Shown here piece after piece: positions 36,853 through 45,419 of a DNA stretch of 64,000 nucleotides. The notes beneath the pieces are model-generated. The model saw only the letters and a list, made by a program, of their open reading frames with translations. It did not search any database and was not told the origin of the DNA. Every line of letters starts with the position of its first letter. Within the stretch, counting starts at the first letter, position 1. Source of the DNA: Macrococcoides caseolyticum (GTDB lineage: Bacteria; Bacillota; Bacilli; Staphylococcales; Staphylococcaceae); assembly GCF_021366795.1 (NCBI RefSeq), contig NZ_JAHCPS010000003.1:1-64000 (forward strand), in the 5' to 3' direction. The translations under genes and the position numbers were made by a program.

Positions 36853-36880
36853 TTGTATCAATTATTAAACTCATTATAAT
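36853..36880 (+). promoter_or_regulatory. Promoter of the YhgE-like exporter gene
   Basis: TTGTAT (36853-36858), a 16-bp spacer and TATAAT (36875-36880) precede the gene by about 50 bp. The surrounding A/T-rich tract is the likely TetR operator, but no clear long palindrome is visible. Confidence 0.6.
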
Positions 36881-36930
36881 AAACAATATATCAACTAATC
36901 AACACAATGTTCATTAGGAGGGACAATCAG

Positions 36931-38274
36931 ATGAAAATATTACAGAACAAATCACTTTATGCTTTACCTTTAATCGCACTATTCGTTATTGCATTGTTAT
37001 CAACAGCTTTTCTTCCAGCATATAATCCAAAGCCAAAAGAAATGCCCATTGCAATCGTCAACTTAGATGCCGGCATAAACATTCAAGGCCAATCACAAAA
37101 TATTGGAAAAACATTTATTGACATGCTAAAATCAAACGAAGACTTTACTGAAAAAGTAAAATTAATTGAAATCGATTCAGAAGATGAATTAGAAGAAGGA
37201 TTTAATAACGCAGAGTATTACGGTGCCTTAGTCATTCCAAAAACATTTACAAATGATGCAACAAGTACTATGCGCAAAGAGATTCAAACTGTTAAAAAAG
37301 CTGAAGCAAAAAAGAAAGCACAAGCTATGCAAGCTGAGATTCAGGGTAAAATAGCTAGTGGCACTATTTCACCAGCTCAAGCTCAAATAATTATTAAAGA
37401 GATGCAAGCAAAACAAACACAAACAATGAAAGCAAACAAGGCTTTACTTAAACCAGTTGTATCAAAACAAGCTTTACTAAAAGTAATCATTAACCAAGGT
37501 GCTTCTCCACAAGGTGCACAAATTACAGACGGTATTTTAACTAATATAGCAACTAAAATTAATGACACTTTAGCACAGCAATCTATCGCCCAGTTGGATA
37601 AAGCGAACATTAAAATTTCAGCTCAGAAGATAGAGCGAATTATGCACCCGGTTAAAGTTGACCACAATGTCATCAATAAAATTGAAGATCATCAAGCGAT
37701 GGGTAACGCACCGATGTTATTCTTTACACCAATATGGTTAGGTTCACTGATATCATCCGTATTATTATACTATGCGTTTAGAAATGCTAACTTAATACCT
37801 AGAACAGAGCGTTTCAGAGCAGCCATCATACAACTTATTGCAGCAGGTGCTGCAGCTCTGATTGGCGGCTTCGGTGGTGTCTGGTATATTACAACCATTC
37901 TTAATTTCAATATGCCAGATGCAATAAGTGTCAGTATTTATATTAGTATTGCAATGTTTGGTTTCATTATGCTTATCTTAGGACTAATGTCTTGGCTAGG
38001 TATGCCAGCGATTCCTCTATTTATGATTGGATTATTCTTTAGTATGCAGTTACTAGCATTACCGAAACAAATGTTACCTGAATTTTATCAAGCACATATT
38101 TTTGACTGGAATCCATTTAAAATATATGGCGACGGTATTAGACAACTCGTTTATCTTGGTCATGGATTAGAATTTAATATTCCTATGCAGATGTTCTTAG
38201 GCTTTGGAATTGTTGGTGGAATAGCAATTATATTAGCAGCAATCATTCGACCACACCAAAATAAAAAAGCATAA
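36931..38274 (+). CDS. YhgE/Pip-type ABC-2 family membrane protein
   Basis: The 447-residue protein has one N-terminal helix (about 10-30), an extracytoplasmic domain of about 230 residues starting EMPIAIVNLDAGINIQGQ, and five or six helices from about 262. This is the YhgE/Pip and ABC-2 permease-like layout. Its soluble domain has a Lys/Gln/Ala-rich helical stretch (about 115-175). No ATPase is encoded nearby. Members are linked to export or resistance to membrane-active compounds, under TetR control as here. The ATG at 36931 follows TAGGAGGG. Confidence 0.75.
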   Translation: MKILQNKSLYALPLIALFVIALLSTAFLPAYNPKPKEMPIAIVNLDAGINIQGQSQNIGKTFIDMLKSNEDFTEKVKLIEIDSEDELEEGFNNAEYYGALVIPKTFTNDATSTMRKEIQTVKKAEAKKKAQAMQAEIQGKIASGTISPAQAQIIIKEMQAKQTQTMKANKALLKPVVSKQALLKVIINQGASPQGAQITDGILTNIATKINDTLAQQSIAQLDKANIKISAQKIERIMHPVKVDHNVINKIEDHQAMGNAPMLFFTPIWLGSLISSVLLYYAFRNANLIPRTERFRAAIIQLIAAGAAALIGGFGGVWYITTILNFNMPDAISVSIYISIAMFGFIMLILGLMSWLGMPAIPLFMIGLFFSMQLLALPKQMLPEFYQAHIFDWNPFKIYGDGIRQLVYLGHGLEFNIPMQMFLGFGIVGGIAIILAAIIRPHQNKKA

Positions 38275-38282
38275 ATACCTAG

Positions 38283-38321
38283 AAAGATGCGACGCCAGAT
38301 TGAGGCGTTGCATCTTTTTTT
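38283..38321 (+). terminator. Terminator of the YhgE-like gene
   Basis: AAGATGCGACGCC pairs with GGCGTTGCATCTT (one mismatch), followed by a T-run of seven on the plus strand. Confidence 0.9.
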
Positions 38322-38348
38322 GTGCTACTCTTTTGAAGAGGTGAGGTT

Positions 38349-39047
38349 ATGAATACGTATTTATTGTTAGCAATTGCTAGCATTTATTTAATATTAGCAT
38401 TATATTACTATAATCGACTGAATGTCTTGATGCTGTGGCTAAGTTATTTACCAACATTATTACATGAGTTCGGTCATGCCATTGTCTGTCAGTTAACCGG
38501 TGGTAAAGTACGCGATATCGTTATTGTGACACGAAAGTCTGAACGACTAAGAACAGGCCGAAACGGATATGTTGTTTCTCAAACAACTTCTGGATGGAAT
38601 CGATTTGCAACATATATTGCAGGTTATTTGTTTCCTCCACTCTTTTTGATTATAGGCGTATATTGTTTGTTAAAGATGTGGCAAACAGGATTTTGGATTA
38701 TGTTTGGCCTTGTATTTCTCTATTATTTTGCGAAAACATCTAGAAAGATATTTCCTTTCTTCGTTATGTTACTCATTGTAGGTGGATGTTACCTGTACTA
38801 CCAATATCCTGATGTCGTTTCATTGTGGGTAATAGGAAATTGGGCAATTTATATTGTTTTAGGTATTCTATTGGCAGATACGCTTCTATCGAGTTATACA
38901 ATAACGTTGATATATCTACAACGAAATACGACGTGGGACGGTGCGATGCTCAGTCAGTTAACGAGATTACCCGTATTGATTTACTATTTGTTGTTTGTAA
39001 CTATACAACTAGGCAGTTGCTGGTTTGTGGTGAAGATGTTGGTTTGA
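38349..39047 (+). CDS. M50-type membrane metallopeptidase
   Basis: The 232-residue protein has about six helices and the zinc motif H39-E40-x-x-H43 (HEFGH) at the start of the second helix, as in the M50B-like family. A third metal ligand is not obvious. These proteins are intramembrane proteases or their inactive relatives, with unknown targets here. GAGGTGAGG precedes the ATG. The gene is followed by the 40-bp repeat cluster and faces the NERD gene. Confidence 0.72.
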   Translation: MNTYLLLAIASIYLILALYYYNRLNVLMLWLSYLPTLLHEFGHAIVCQLTGGKVRDIVIVTRKSERLRTGRNGYVVSQTTSGWNRFATYIAGYLFPPLFLIIGVYCLLKMWQTGFWIMFGLVFLYYFAKTSRKIFPFFVMLLIVGGCYLYYQYPDVVSLWVIGNWAIYIVLGILLADTLLSSYTITLIYLQRNTTWDGAMLSQLTRLPVLIYYLLFVTIQLGSCWFVVKMLV

Positions 39048-39080
39048 GAAAGTGGTACTAGATATTGATTATAGAAAGTT

Positions 39081-39200
39081 GTCACGCATCTCGTCTGATG
39101 CGTGACATTTTCTCGGTTTTGGCACGCATCACAGCTGGTGCGTGACACTTTCTCAGTTTTGGCACGCATCACGTCTGGTGCGTGACATTATTTTAAGTCA
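39081..39200. repeat. Cluster of three 40-bp hairpin repeats
   Basis: Units start at 39081, 39121 and 39161 with an exact 40-bp period; the third is complete for about 30 bp. Each has a hairpin, most perfect in unit one (GTCACGCATC, six-base loop, GATGCGTGAC), and a TTTTCTCGGTTTT-like spacer. Units differ by compensating or wobble changes in the stem, so the fold is kept. The cluster lies between two convergent genes; the NERD gene stop lies inside unit three. It could act as a multi-stem terminator. Confidence 0.85.
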
Positions 39201-40081
39201 TTATAATATTTCTCAAAACTATAAAAACCACGTTCACATTTATTAAAGTTTCTTTCTAATACGCGTTTAGTAATATTCCTCTGCCCCCTTCCTATCCATT
39301 TATTTGCTTCACTTAAGGTTATCGGTCGATCCAGTAATACCTCTAGTTCAACCAGGTTTTCGCGAACAAGTTCCATCTTCGCATTACGTTTCAGACATCC
39401 TTTGCAAACAATGTTTTTACATTTATCGGCTTCTATCGTCACATTCAATCCACAACGCGTACATTGAATCCCCGACTTTACCTTTTCGAAATTAAAATTT
39501 GGTCTACGGTGGTGCAATTCAATCGGCCGATGAATATCGGTAAAAAAACTAGCCATTTTCCTTTCTAAACTCCCTGCAGGTGAACATTCACCAATACGTT
39601 TCATCACACGCCCTATATCATAATACTTCACGACTCCATCTACTTTTCTATCAATTGAAAAACCTTTGTTAATAAATATCATGTGGCTATGAACACTATG
39701 ACCAGTATTCATAAAATCAATTAAGCCACTGAACGTACTATCCATCGTCACAAATTGTGGTTCCGGATTTTTTAATGACCCACCTGATTTTTTCCAGTAA
39801 TATTCATTATATTGAAAGTTTCCAAAATAATTCTTAACATCAAATGCAAAAATTTTGTCGCCTGTTAGCACAAGACGATCAATTTCAAATCTCTGTTTAT
39901 CATATTCAATACAAATATTAAACAACTGCACATATGCTTCATCAACGGGGAATTCTTTTAAAAATTGTACTTCACCTAAATATCCGTAATAACTTCTATG
40001 ATAATCTTCACTATATTCATATGTTGGCAAACGACGTTTCAATATATCTTCAAGCACAACAATACGTGGTGGTTGTATCAT
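39188..40081 (-). CDS. NERD-domain protein with zinc finger and C-terminal helical domain
   Basis: The 297-residue protein has an N-terminal NERD (nuclease-related) domain: E37 in GEVQF, D68 in FEIDRL and D81-x-K83 in FDVKNYF give the restriction-endonuclease-like active site. A four-cysteine zinc ribbon follows (C207, C210, C226, C229), then a C-terminal segment, ITLSEANKWIGRGQRNITKR, that looks like a helix-turn-helix. Family members are thought to act on DNA, but no substrate is established. The gene stands alone and ends in the 40-bp repeats. A second NERD protein is cut by the right edge of the window. Confidence 0.78.
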   Translation of the reverse strand: MIQPPRIVVLEDILKRRLPTYEYSEDYHRSYYGYLGEVQFLKEFPVDEAYVQLFNICIEYDKQRFEIDRLVLTGDKIFAFDVKNYFGNFQYNEYYWKKSGGSLKNPEPQFVTMDSTFSGLIDFMNTGHSVHSHMIFINKGFSIDRKVDGVVKYYDIGRVMKRIGECSPAGSLERKMASFFTDIHRPIELHHRRPNFNFEKVKSGIQCTRCGLNVTIEADKCKNIVCKGCLKRNAKMELVRENLVELEVLLDRPITLSEANKWIGRGQRNITKRVLERNFNKCERGFYSFEKYYNDLK

Positions 40082-40173
40082 GTCTGTCCTCCGATGTTTG
40101 TTACCACCTTTATAACAAAATATTGTAAATTACATATTACAACACTTTAAAAAATTTCTAAAAATACACACCA

Positions 40174-41361
40174 CTATACTGTGATGTGCTTCAAATATTG
40201 TATACGTATGAACTGCGCTAACATCGTGCAAACGAATATGATAACCATAAACGGTACAGGTGATGTTTCACCCATCACTCCAACGAGTGGTGACAATAAT
40301 CCACCTACTAAAAATTGCATTAATCCTAATATAGAAGACGCACTACCTGCACCTTGTTTCTGAACTTGCATCGCAATTGAAAATCCTGTCGTTCCAATCA
40401 TACTTACAGGTGCTATTAACAAGAAGAAACTTAGCCATAAACACCACATCGGTAAATGTATCACCAGCACTAAACATGTAACCATCATACCGATCAATTG
40501 AATCATCTGACCTAATTTCAATATTTCTACTTCACTCATTTTATCGACTAACTTCGCAGTAAGTTGGCTAAATAATATTAAGCCAATCCCGTTAAACGCA
40601 AATAAATAACTGAATTGCTGCGCATTCATATGATATATTTTCTGGGTAATAAAAGGTGACCCTGAAATATAACTAAACAATACACCATACGTTAATGACT
40701 GTAACAAGAGTACCGTGACAAATTGTTTGTTCGTTAATAGCATCTTAAAATCATTAAACACAGATTTCAAAGCACCTTCATGACGTGCCTCACTTGGTAA
40801 ACTTTCTTTCAAGGTAAATGATAGTACAAACATGAACGCACCGTAAATTGCCAAAATTATAAATACGGTCTGCCATGTTGATAAACTTAATATCACCCCT
40901 CCAATAACAGGTGCTAATACGGGTGCTAAGCCGTTAACCAGCATCAGCACTGCCATAAATTTCGTCAAGTCTTTCCCTTTATATAAGTCACTTGAAATCG
41001 CTCGGGATAATACTGCTCCGGCTCCCCCTGAGAACCCTTGAATAAATCGAAATACAACGAGCATTTCAATCGATGTACTCATTGCAGCTAAAAATGATGC
41101 AACTGCATACACAAGCAGCACAATGGCTAAAGGTTTCTTACGGCCTGTTATATCACTAAGTGGCCCAACAAATATTTGTCCAACTGCTAAGCCAATCATA
41201 CAAGCTGTTAAACTTAATTGTGCATTAGATGCTGTCGTATGTAATTCATCAGCAACACTCGGTAACGCCGGTAAATACATATCTAGCGACAACGGTCCAA
41301 ATGCCGCAAGTAATCCTAGCACGATGACAAGCAGGAATCGATTTTTGGGTTGATGTTTCAT
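40174..41361 (-). CDS. Bcr/CflA-type MFS drug-efflux transporter
   Basis: The 395-residue protein has twelve helices and the Bcr/CflA signature LSLDMYLPALPSVADEL near 24-40, with MFS motif A GPLSDITGRKKPL near 65-77. Relatives export bicyclomycin, sulfonamides or cysteine-pathway compounds; the substrate here is unknown. The ATG at 41361 follows GGAGG by five bases; the in-frame TTG at 41373 overlaps that site. It is divergent from gabD. Confidence 0.85.
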   Translation of the reverse strand: MKHQPKNRFLLVIVLGLLAAFGPLSLDMYLPALPSVADELHTTASNAQLSLTACMIGLAVGQIFVGPLSDITGRKKPLAIVLLVYAVASFLAAMSTSIEMLVVFRFIQGFSGGAGAVLSRAISSDLYKGKDLTKFMAVLMLVNGLAPVLAPVIGGVILSLSTWQTVFIILAIYGAFMFVLSFTLKESLPSEARHEGALKSVFNDFKMLLTNKQFVTVLLLQSLTYGVLFSYISGSPFITQKIYHMNAQQFSYLFAFNGIGLILFSQLTAKLVDKMSEVEILKLGQMIQLIGMMVTCLVLVIHLPMWCLWLSFFLLIAPVSMIGTTGFSIAMQVQKQGAGSASSILGLMQFLVGGLLSPLVGVMGETSPVPFMVIIFVCTMLAQFIRIQYLKHITV

Positions 41362-41419
41362 ATTAACCTCCAATTAAAAATAATAATAAGTATACATTAA
41401 CTTACAATGCATATCACTT

Positions 41420-41444
41420 GTTTAACTCATTTATGAAAGGGAAA
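41420..41444 (+). promoter_or_regulatory. Candidate SigB promoter of gabD
   Basis: GTTTAA (41420-41425), a 13-bp spacer and GGGAAA (41439-41444) match the general-stress SigB pattern GTTTWW-N12-15-GGGWAW. The start codon lies about 37 bp downstream. Confidence 0.55.
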
Positions 41445-41481
41445 ATATAACTATAATCACAAATCTGAAAGAGGGATAGAT

Positions 41482-42933
41482 ATGACTGAATCAATTAACA
41501 ATCTCAAAAAAGATTTATATATTAATGGGCAATGGGTAACATCTACAGAATATAAAGACGTAATCAATCCAGCAACGAACGAGGTCATAGCTCAAGTCGC
41601 TCAGGCATCAAAGGAACAAGTAGAAGATGCGATTCAGGCGGCACACGATGCATTTAAACATTGGAAATCACTAGAACTTAAAGAACGTACAACTTATCTG
41701 CATAAAATAGCAGATTTACTTGAAGAAAATGCTGACCGATTAGCAGAAATTATGACAGTAGAACAAGGTAAACCAATTAAAGAAGCGCGACTTGAAGTTA
41801 TTAGCGGGGCAGAAAGCTTCAGATGGAATGCAGAAGAAGCGCGTCGTTTGTATGGCGAAACAATTCCTTCACCAAACGATCATAAATACGAAGTCGCTTA
41901 TGAACCGATAGGCGTCGTTGGTGCAATTACGCCATGGAACTTCCCATCAGGCATGATTACCCGTAAACTTGCCCCAGCTCTAGCTGCTGGTAATACAGTT
42001 GTCCTCAAACCATCAGGCGATACGCCGCTTTCAGCCCTTGCTATCTTCGAATTATTCGAACAAGCCGGCTTACCCAAAGGTGTTGCAAATATCGTCATGG
42101 GAAGCTCAAAAGATATTGGTAAAGCGTTCACCACTTCTAAACTGGTAAAGAAAATTACGTTTACAGGATCAACACCGATTGGTAAGACTTTATACGCTCA
42201 ATCTGCAGATACATTAAAGAAAATGTCACTTGAGCTGGGTGGACATGCACCATTTATCGTGAATGATGATGCTGATATTACAGCTGCTGTAGAAGGTCTT
42301 ATGGCTGCCAAATTCCGTAATAACGGACAAGTCTGTATTGCGCCAAATAGAATCTTCGTCCATGAATCAGTGAAAGAAACATTTTTAGCGCAACTCAAAG
42401 AAAAAGTAGAAGCGTTAAAAGTAGGCAATGGTCTTGAAGCAGATACAAATGTCGGACCTTTAATTCGAGAAGATGCGATTGACAAAATTAAAAAGCAAAT
42501 TATTAATGCGACAGATAAAGGCGCAACGCTTATCACCGGTGGACATCGTTTAACTGGAGATGTGTACGATAACGGGTTCTTTTTCCAGCCAACGATTTTA
42601 GATAATGTCAACACAACGATGGATATTTTCTACGAAGAAACGTTTGGTCCCGTTGTTCCTATCATTTCGTTTACGTCTTTAGAAGAAGCGATTGACATGG
42701 CGAATGATAGTGAATATGGTTTAGCAAGTTATGCCTATGCGAAAGATAGTAAGGCCATCCACACATTAGCAACATCTTTAGAATATGGCATGGTAGGTAT
42801 AAATGCTGTCGCAATTTCAAATCCTGAAACGCCATTTGGTGGTGTGAAAAATTCTGGATTTGGCCGAGAAAATTCTCATTTAGGTATTAAAGAATATGTA
42901 ACTGCTAAATTTATTAACACTAAATTTTTATAA
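41482..42933 (+). CDS. gabD: NAD(P)-dependent succinate-semialdehyde dehydrogenase-like
   Basis: The 483-residue aldehyde dehydrogenase has NAD-binding sequence GAITPWNFPSGMITRKLAPA near 148-167, general base E251 in ELGGHAPF and catalytic C285 in NNGQVCIAPNR. The overall pattern is that of GabD-type succinate-semialdehyde dehydrogenases, which make succinate. No GABA transaminase gene is nearby, so another aldehyde substrate is possible. GAGGGA precedes the ATG. A candidate SigB promoter lies upstream, and a terminator follows. Confidence 0.85.
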   Translation: MTESINNLKKDLYINGQWVTSTEYKDVINPATNEVIAQVAQASKEQVEDAIQAAHDAFKHWKSLELKERTTYLHKIADLLEENADRLAEIMTVEQGKPIKEARLEVISGAESFRWNAEEARRLYGETIPSPNDHKYEVAYEPIGVVGAITPWNFPSGMITRKLAPALAAGNTVVLKPSGDTPLSALAIFELFEQAGLPKGVANIVMGSSKDIGKAFTTSKLVKKITFTGSTPIGKTLYAQSADTLKKMSLELGGHAPFIVNDDADITAAVEGLMAAKFRNNGQVCIAPNRIFVHESVKETFLAQLKEKVEALKVGNGLEADTNVGPLIREDAIDKIKKQIINATDKGATLITGGHRLTGDVYDNGFFFQPTILDNVNTTMDIFYEETFGPVVPIISFTSLEEAIDMANDSEYGLASYAYAKDSKAIHTLATSLEYGMVGINAVAISNPETPFGGVKNSGFGRENSHLGIKEYVTAKFINTKFL

Positions 42934-42940
42934 ATTCATT

Positions 42941-42971
42941 TAAGCTTATGATGGAAGCAATCATAAGCTTA
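42941..42971 (+). terminator. Terminator of gabD
   Basis: TAAGCTTATGAT pairs with ATCATAAGCTTA around a seven-base loop. It is A/T-rich, with a short T tract after the stem. Confidence 0.75.
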
Positions 42972-43051
42972 TTTATTTACTTATAAAATGCATAGGCATA
43001 TAATATATAAGTTGTTTAATCAGAGAAAATATATAAGAAAGGAATGATTAT

Positions 43052-44242
43052 TTGTCACACTCCGTTGATAAATTATGGACCCGAGAATTTGTACTTGTCT
43101 CATTAATTAATTTTATTATTATGTTATCCATGTTTTTATTACTTGTTACAATTGGTGGTTATGCAGTAGAACACTATCATGTTTCAACAAGTACTGCTGG
43201 TTTGGTATCCGGAATATTTATTGTCGGTAGTCTTATTGGTCGATTCTGGGCTGGAAAATATATCGACATTATCGGTCAAAAGAAAACACTGACAATAGGT
43301 GTAATTATATTCACAATAACGACTGCACTTTATTTTGCATCGTTTGATTTAACGATTCTAATTATCGTCCGATTACTTAACGGCATCGGTTGCGGTATCG
43401 CATCAACAGCAACTGGAACAATTGCCGCATTTATCACACCAAAGAAACGTCGAGGAGAAGGTATTAGTTATTTTAGTATGAGTGCTGTTATGGCAACAGC
43501 AGTTGGCCCCTTTCTCGGAATGTTTTTACTTCAATTTATTACATTCAGACAATTATTTATCTTTTGTCTGGCTCTCGCTTTAGTCGCACTTTTCATGTTA
43601 CCAAGCATTAAAGTTAACGAAGACTTAGAAGACATGAAGTCACAAACACCTACAGGTCTACATATCTCTAACTTTATTGATACAAACGCCATTCCAATTG
43701 CAATTGTCGTATTAATTTGTTGTACAGCTTATTCTAGTGTATTAAGTTTTATTTCTTTCTTCGCTAAAGAAAACAATTTAGTCACAGCTGGAAGTTTCTT
43801 CTTTTTAGCATATGCTATTGTTGTATTAATTTCTCGCCCATTTACAGGTCGTCTTATGGATACACATGGCACAAATATCGTTATGTTTCCAGCAATGATA
43901 TCTTATGTTGCCGGCTTATTTTCACTTAGTATGACACACACGCCGCTTATGTTAATCATTAGTGCCATGTTATTAGGGTTTGGGTATGGTAATTTTCTAT
44001 CCATTGCTCAGGCAGCTGCGGTCAAACGTACTGAACCGAAGAAAATCGGTCTTGCAACATCGACTTTCTTTATCTTTTTAGACTTTGCACTAGGATTTGG
44101 ACCTTATTTATTAGGTATCTTTATTCCAATTATCGGTTTACATCAACTTTATTTCTGGATGAGTATCGTTGTCATTTTTGGAATGATTGCATATTTTATA
44201 CTCCACGGAAGAAAAGCGAGAATGTATGATGCATTAGACTAA
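43052..44242 (+). CDS. MFS transporter (YwoG-like)
   Basis: The 396-residue protein has twelve helices, with motif A-like GRFWAGKYIDIIGQKK near 62-77 and a repeat, SRPFTGRLMDTHGTN, near 265-279. It resembles the Bacillus YwoG group of MFS transporters; the substrate is unknown. No ATG is available near the N terminus; TTG at 43052 follows AAAGGA by about eight bases. It is a single-gene unit between two terminators. Confidence 0.75.
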   Translation: MSHSVDKLWTREFVLVSLINFIIMLSMFLLLVTIGGYAVEHYHVSTSTAGLVSGIFIVGSLIGRFWAGKYIDIIGQKKTLTIGVIIFTITTALYFASFDLTILIIVRLLNGIGCGIASTATGTIAAFITPKKRRGEGISYFSMSAVMATAVGPFLGMFLLQFITFRQLFIFCLALALVALFMLPSIKVNEDLEDMKSQTPTGLHISNFIDTNAIPIAIVVLICCTAYSSVLSFISFFAKENNLVTAGSFFFLAYAIVVLISRPFTGRLMDTHGTNIVMFPAMISYVAGLFSLSMTHTPLMLIISAMLLGFGYGNFLSIAQAAAVKRTEPKKIGLATSTFFIFLDFALGFGPYLLGIFIPIIGLHQLYFWMSIVVIFGMIAYFILHGRKARMYDALD

Positions 44243-44263
44243 GACGTTGTCTTAGTCTTTTTT
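44237..44263 (+). terminator. Terminator overlapping the MFS gene stop
   Basis: GACTAAGAC and GTCTTAGTC form a perfect 9-bp stem with a GTT loop, followed by a T-run. The stop codon TAA is inside the stem. Confidence 0.9.
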
Positions 44264-44340
44264 GTGCTTTTCCTTTACTTAAGTAGTATTTTTTAGCACA
44301 ATAGTAAGTGCTTATAATTTTAATACTGGATGTGAACATA

Positions 44341-45375
44341 TTGAAAATATTTTTAACTGGTGCCACTGGTTTCGTAGGCGGACAATTAATACATAACTTA
44401 CTTCAAGATAAATCAAATGAACTTTATATTTTATATCGTGATGAGTCGCGCAAAAATAAGTTAATCACTGATGATAATAAAGCTCAACTCCACTTCATTA
44501 AAGGCGATATTACATTACCAGGTTTCGGTGTCGATGATGAAACAATTGCTAAACTACCACCGATGGATTATTTCTATCATCTTGCCGCCCTCGTTAAATT
44601 TGATGAACACTTAAGAGACGAATTATTTAAAATCAACTACGAAGGTACAAAACACGCGCTTGAATTTGCACAAAAAGTACATACAAATCATTTTCTGTAT
44701 GTATCAACTGCTTATACCGTTGGGCTCAAAGAACACGCCGAAGAAATAATGCATGATATGAATGCACCTACCAATAATCCATACGAAGAAAGCAAAGTAA
44801 AGGCTGAACATCTGGTTCAATCATCGCATATGAAAACTTCTATTTTAAGACCAGCGATTATTATTGGTGACTCTGTAACCGGTGAAGCAGATTCAAAATT
44901 CACTTTATACGGATTTATGAAAGCATTAAAAGTATTTAAAAGAAAGATGGATCGTAACCCGGCGTATAACAATCAAACGTTTCGTTTCTTTGTGGATGAT
45001 AATTGTACTTCTAATCTTGTACCAGTCGACTATGTTGTGCGTGTTCTGACACGTGCCATTCCATATGCTGAGGATAAGAAAATCTATCATATCACCAACA
45101 ATAATCCCCCAGAAAATCTAAAAGTATTATCTATCATCAAAAAATACTTAAACTTTGATAATTTAACTGTAGCACCAACTTCTGAACGCGATACTATGAA
45201 TAGTCAGGAAGCAATACTAAACGGTTATATTGAAGTATTTCAACCCTATTTCAAAAGATCCGTTACGTTTGATGAAACAAATACAAAAGCACTCCTTGCT
45301 AAAACAGATGAAGCGAGCTTAAATTTAACACCTGAGCAATTAGAACATATTATTGCCGTCTTCTTCAGCCAATAA
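44341..45375 (+). CDS. Extended SDR / NAD-dependent epimerase-like protein
   Basis: The 344-residue protein starts with the Rossmann signature KIFLTGATGFVGGQLI and has an extended-SDR active site, with NNPYEESKVKAEHL giving Y-x3-K near 150. The pattern recalls the Male-sterility/NAD-binding-4 group that acts on acyl or sugar substrates; the exact reaction cannot be read. TTG at 44341 is chosen as start because GGATG lies about eight bases upstream and the Rossmann strand begins immediately after it. It faces the desaturase gene. Confidence 0.7.
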   Translation: MKIFLTGATGFVGGQLIHNLLQDKSNELYILYRDESRKNKLITDDNKAQLHFIKGDITLPGFGVDDETIAKLPPMDYFYHLAALVKFDEHLRDELFKINYEGTKHALEFAQKVHTNHFLYVSTAYTVGLKEHAEEIMHDMNAPTNNPYEESKVKAEHLVQSSHMKTSILRPAIIIGDSVTGEADSKFTLYGFMKALKVFKRKMDRNPAYNNQTFRFFVDDNCTSNLVPVDYVVRVLTRAIPYAEDKKIYHITNNNPPENLKVLSIIKKYLNFDNLTVAPTSERDTMNSQEAILNGYIEVFQPYFKRSVTFDETNTKALLAKTDEASLNLTPEQLEHIIAVFFSQ

Positions 45376-45377
45376 AC

Positions 45378-45419
45378 AAAAAGGAATCCGGATGTAAAAC
45401 CACATCCAGATTCCTTTTT
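45378..45419. terminator. Bidirectional terminator
   Basis: AAAAAGGAATC and GGATGT arms pair with ACATCC and GATTCCTTTTT (one internal mismatch). It overlaps the last bases of the desaturase gene and serves both converging transcripts. Confidence 0.9.

Noticed and set aside
39081..39200. Three spaced palindromic repeats resembling a CRISPR array
   Set aside because: The 40-bp units are contiguous without unique spacers, and no cas genes are present.
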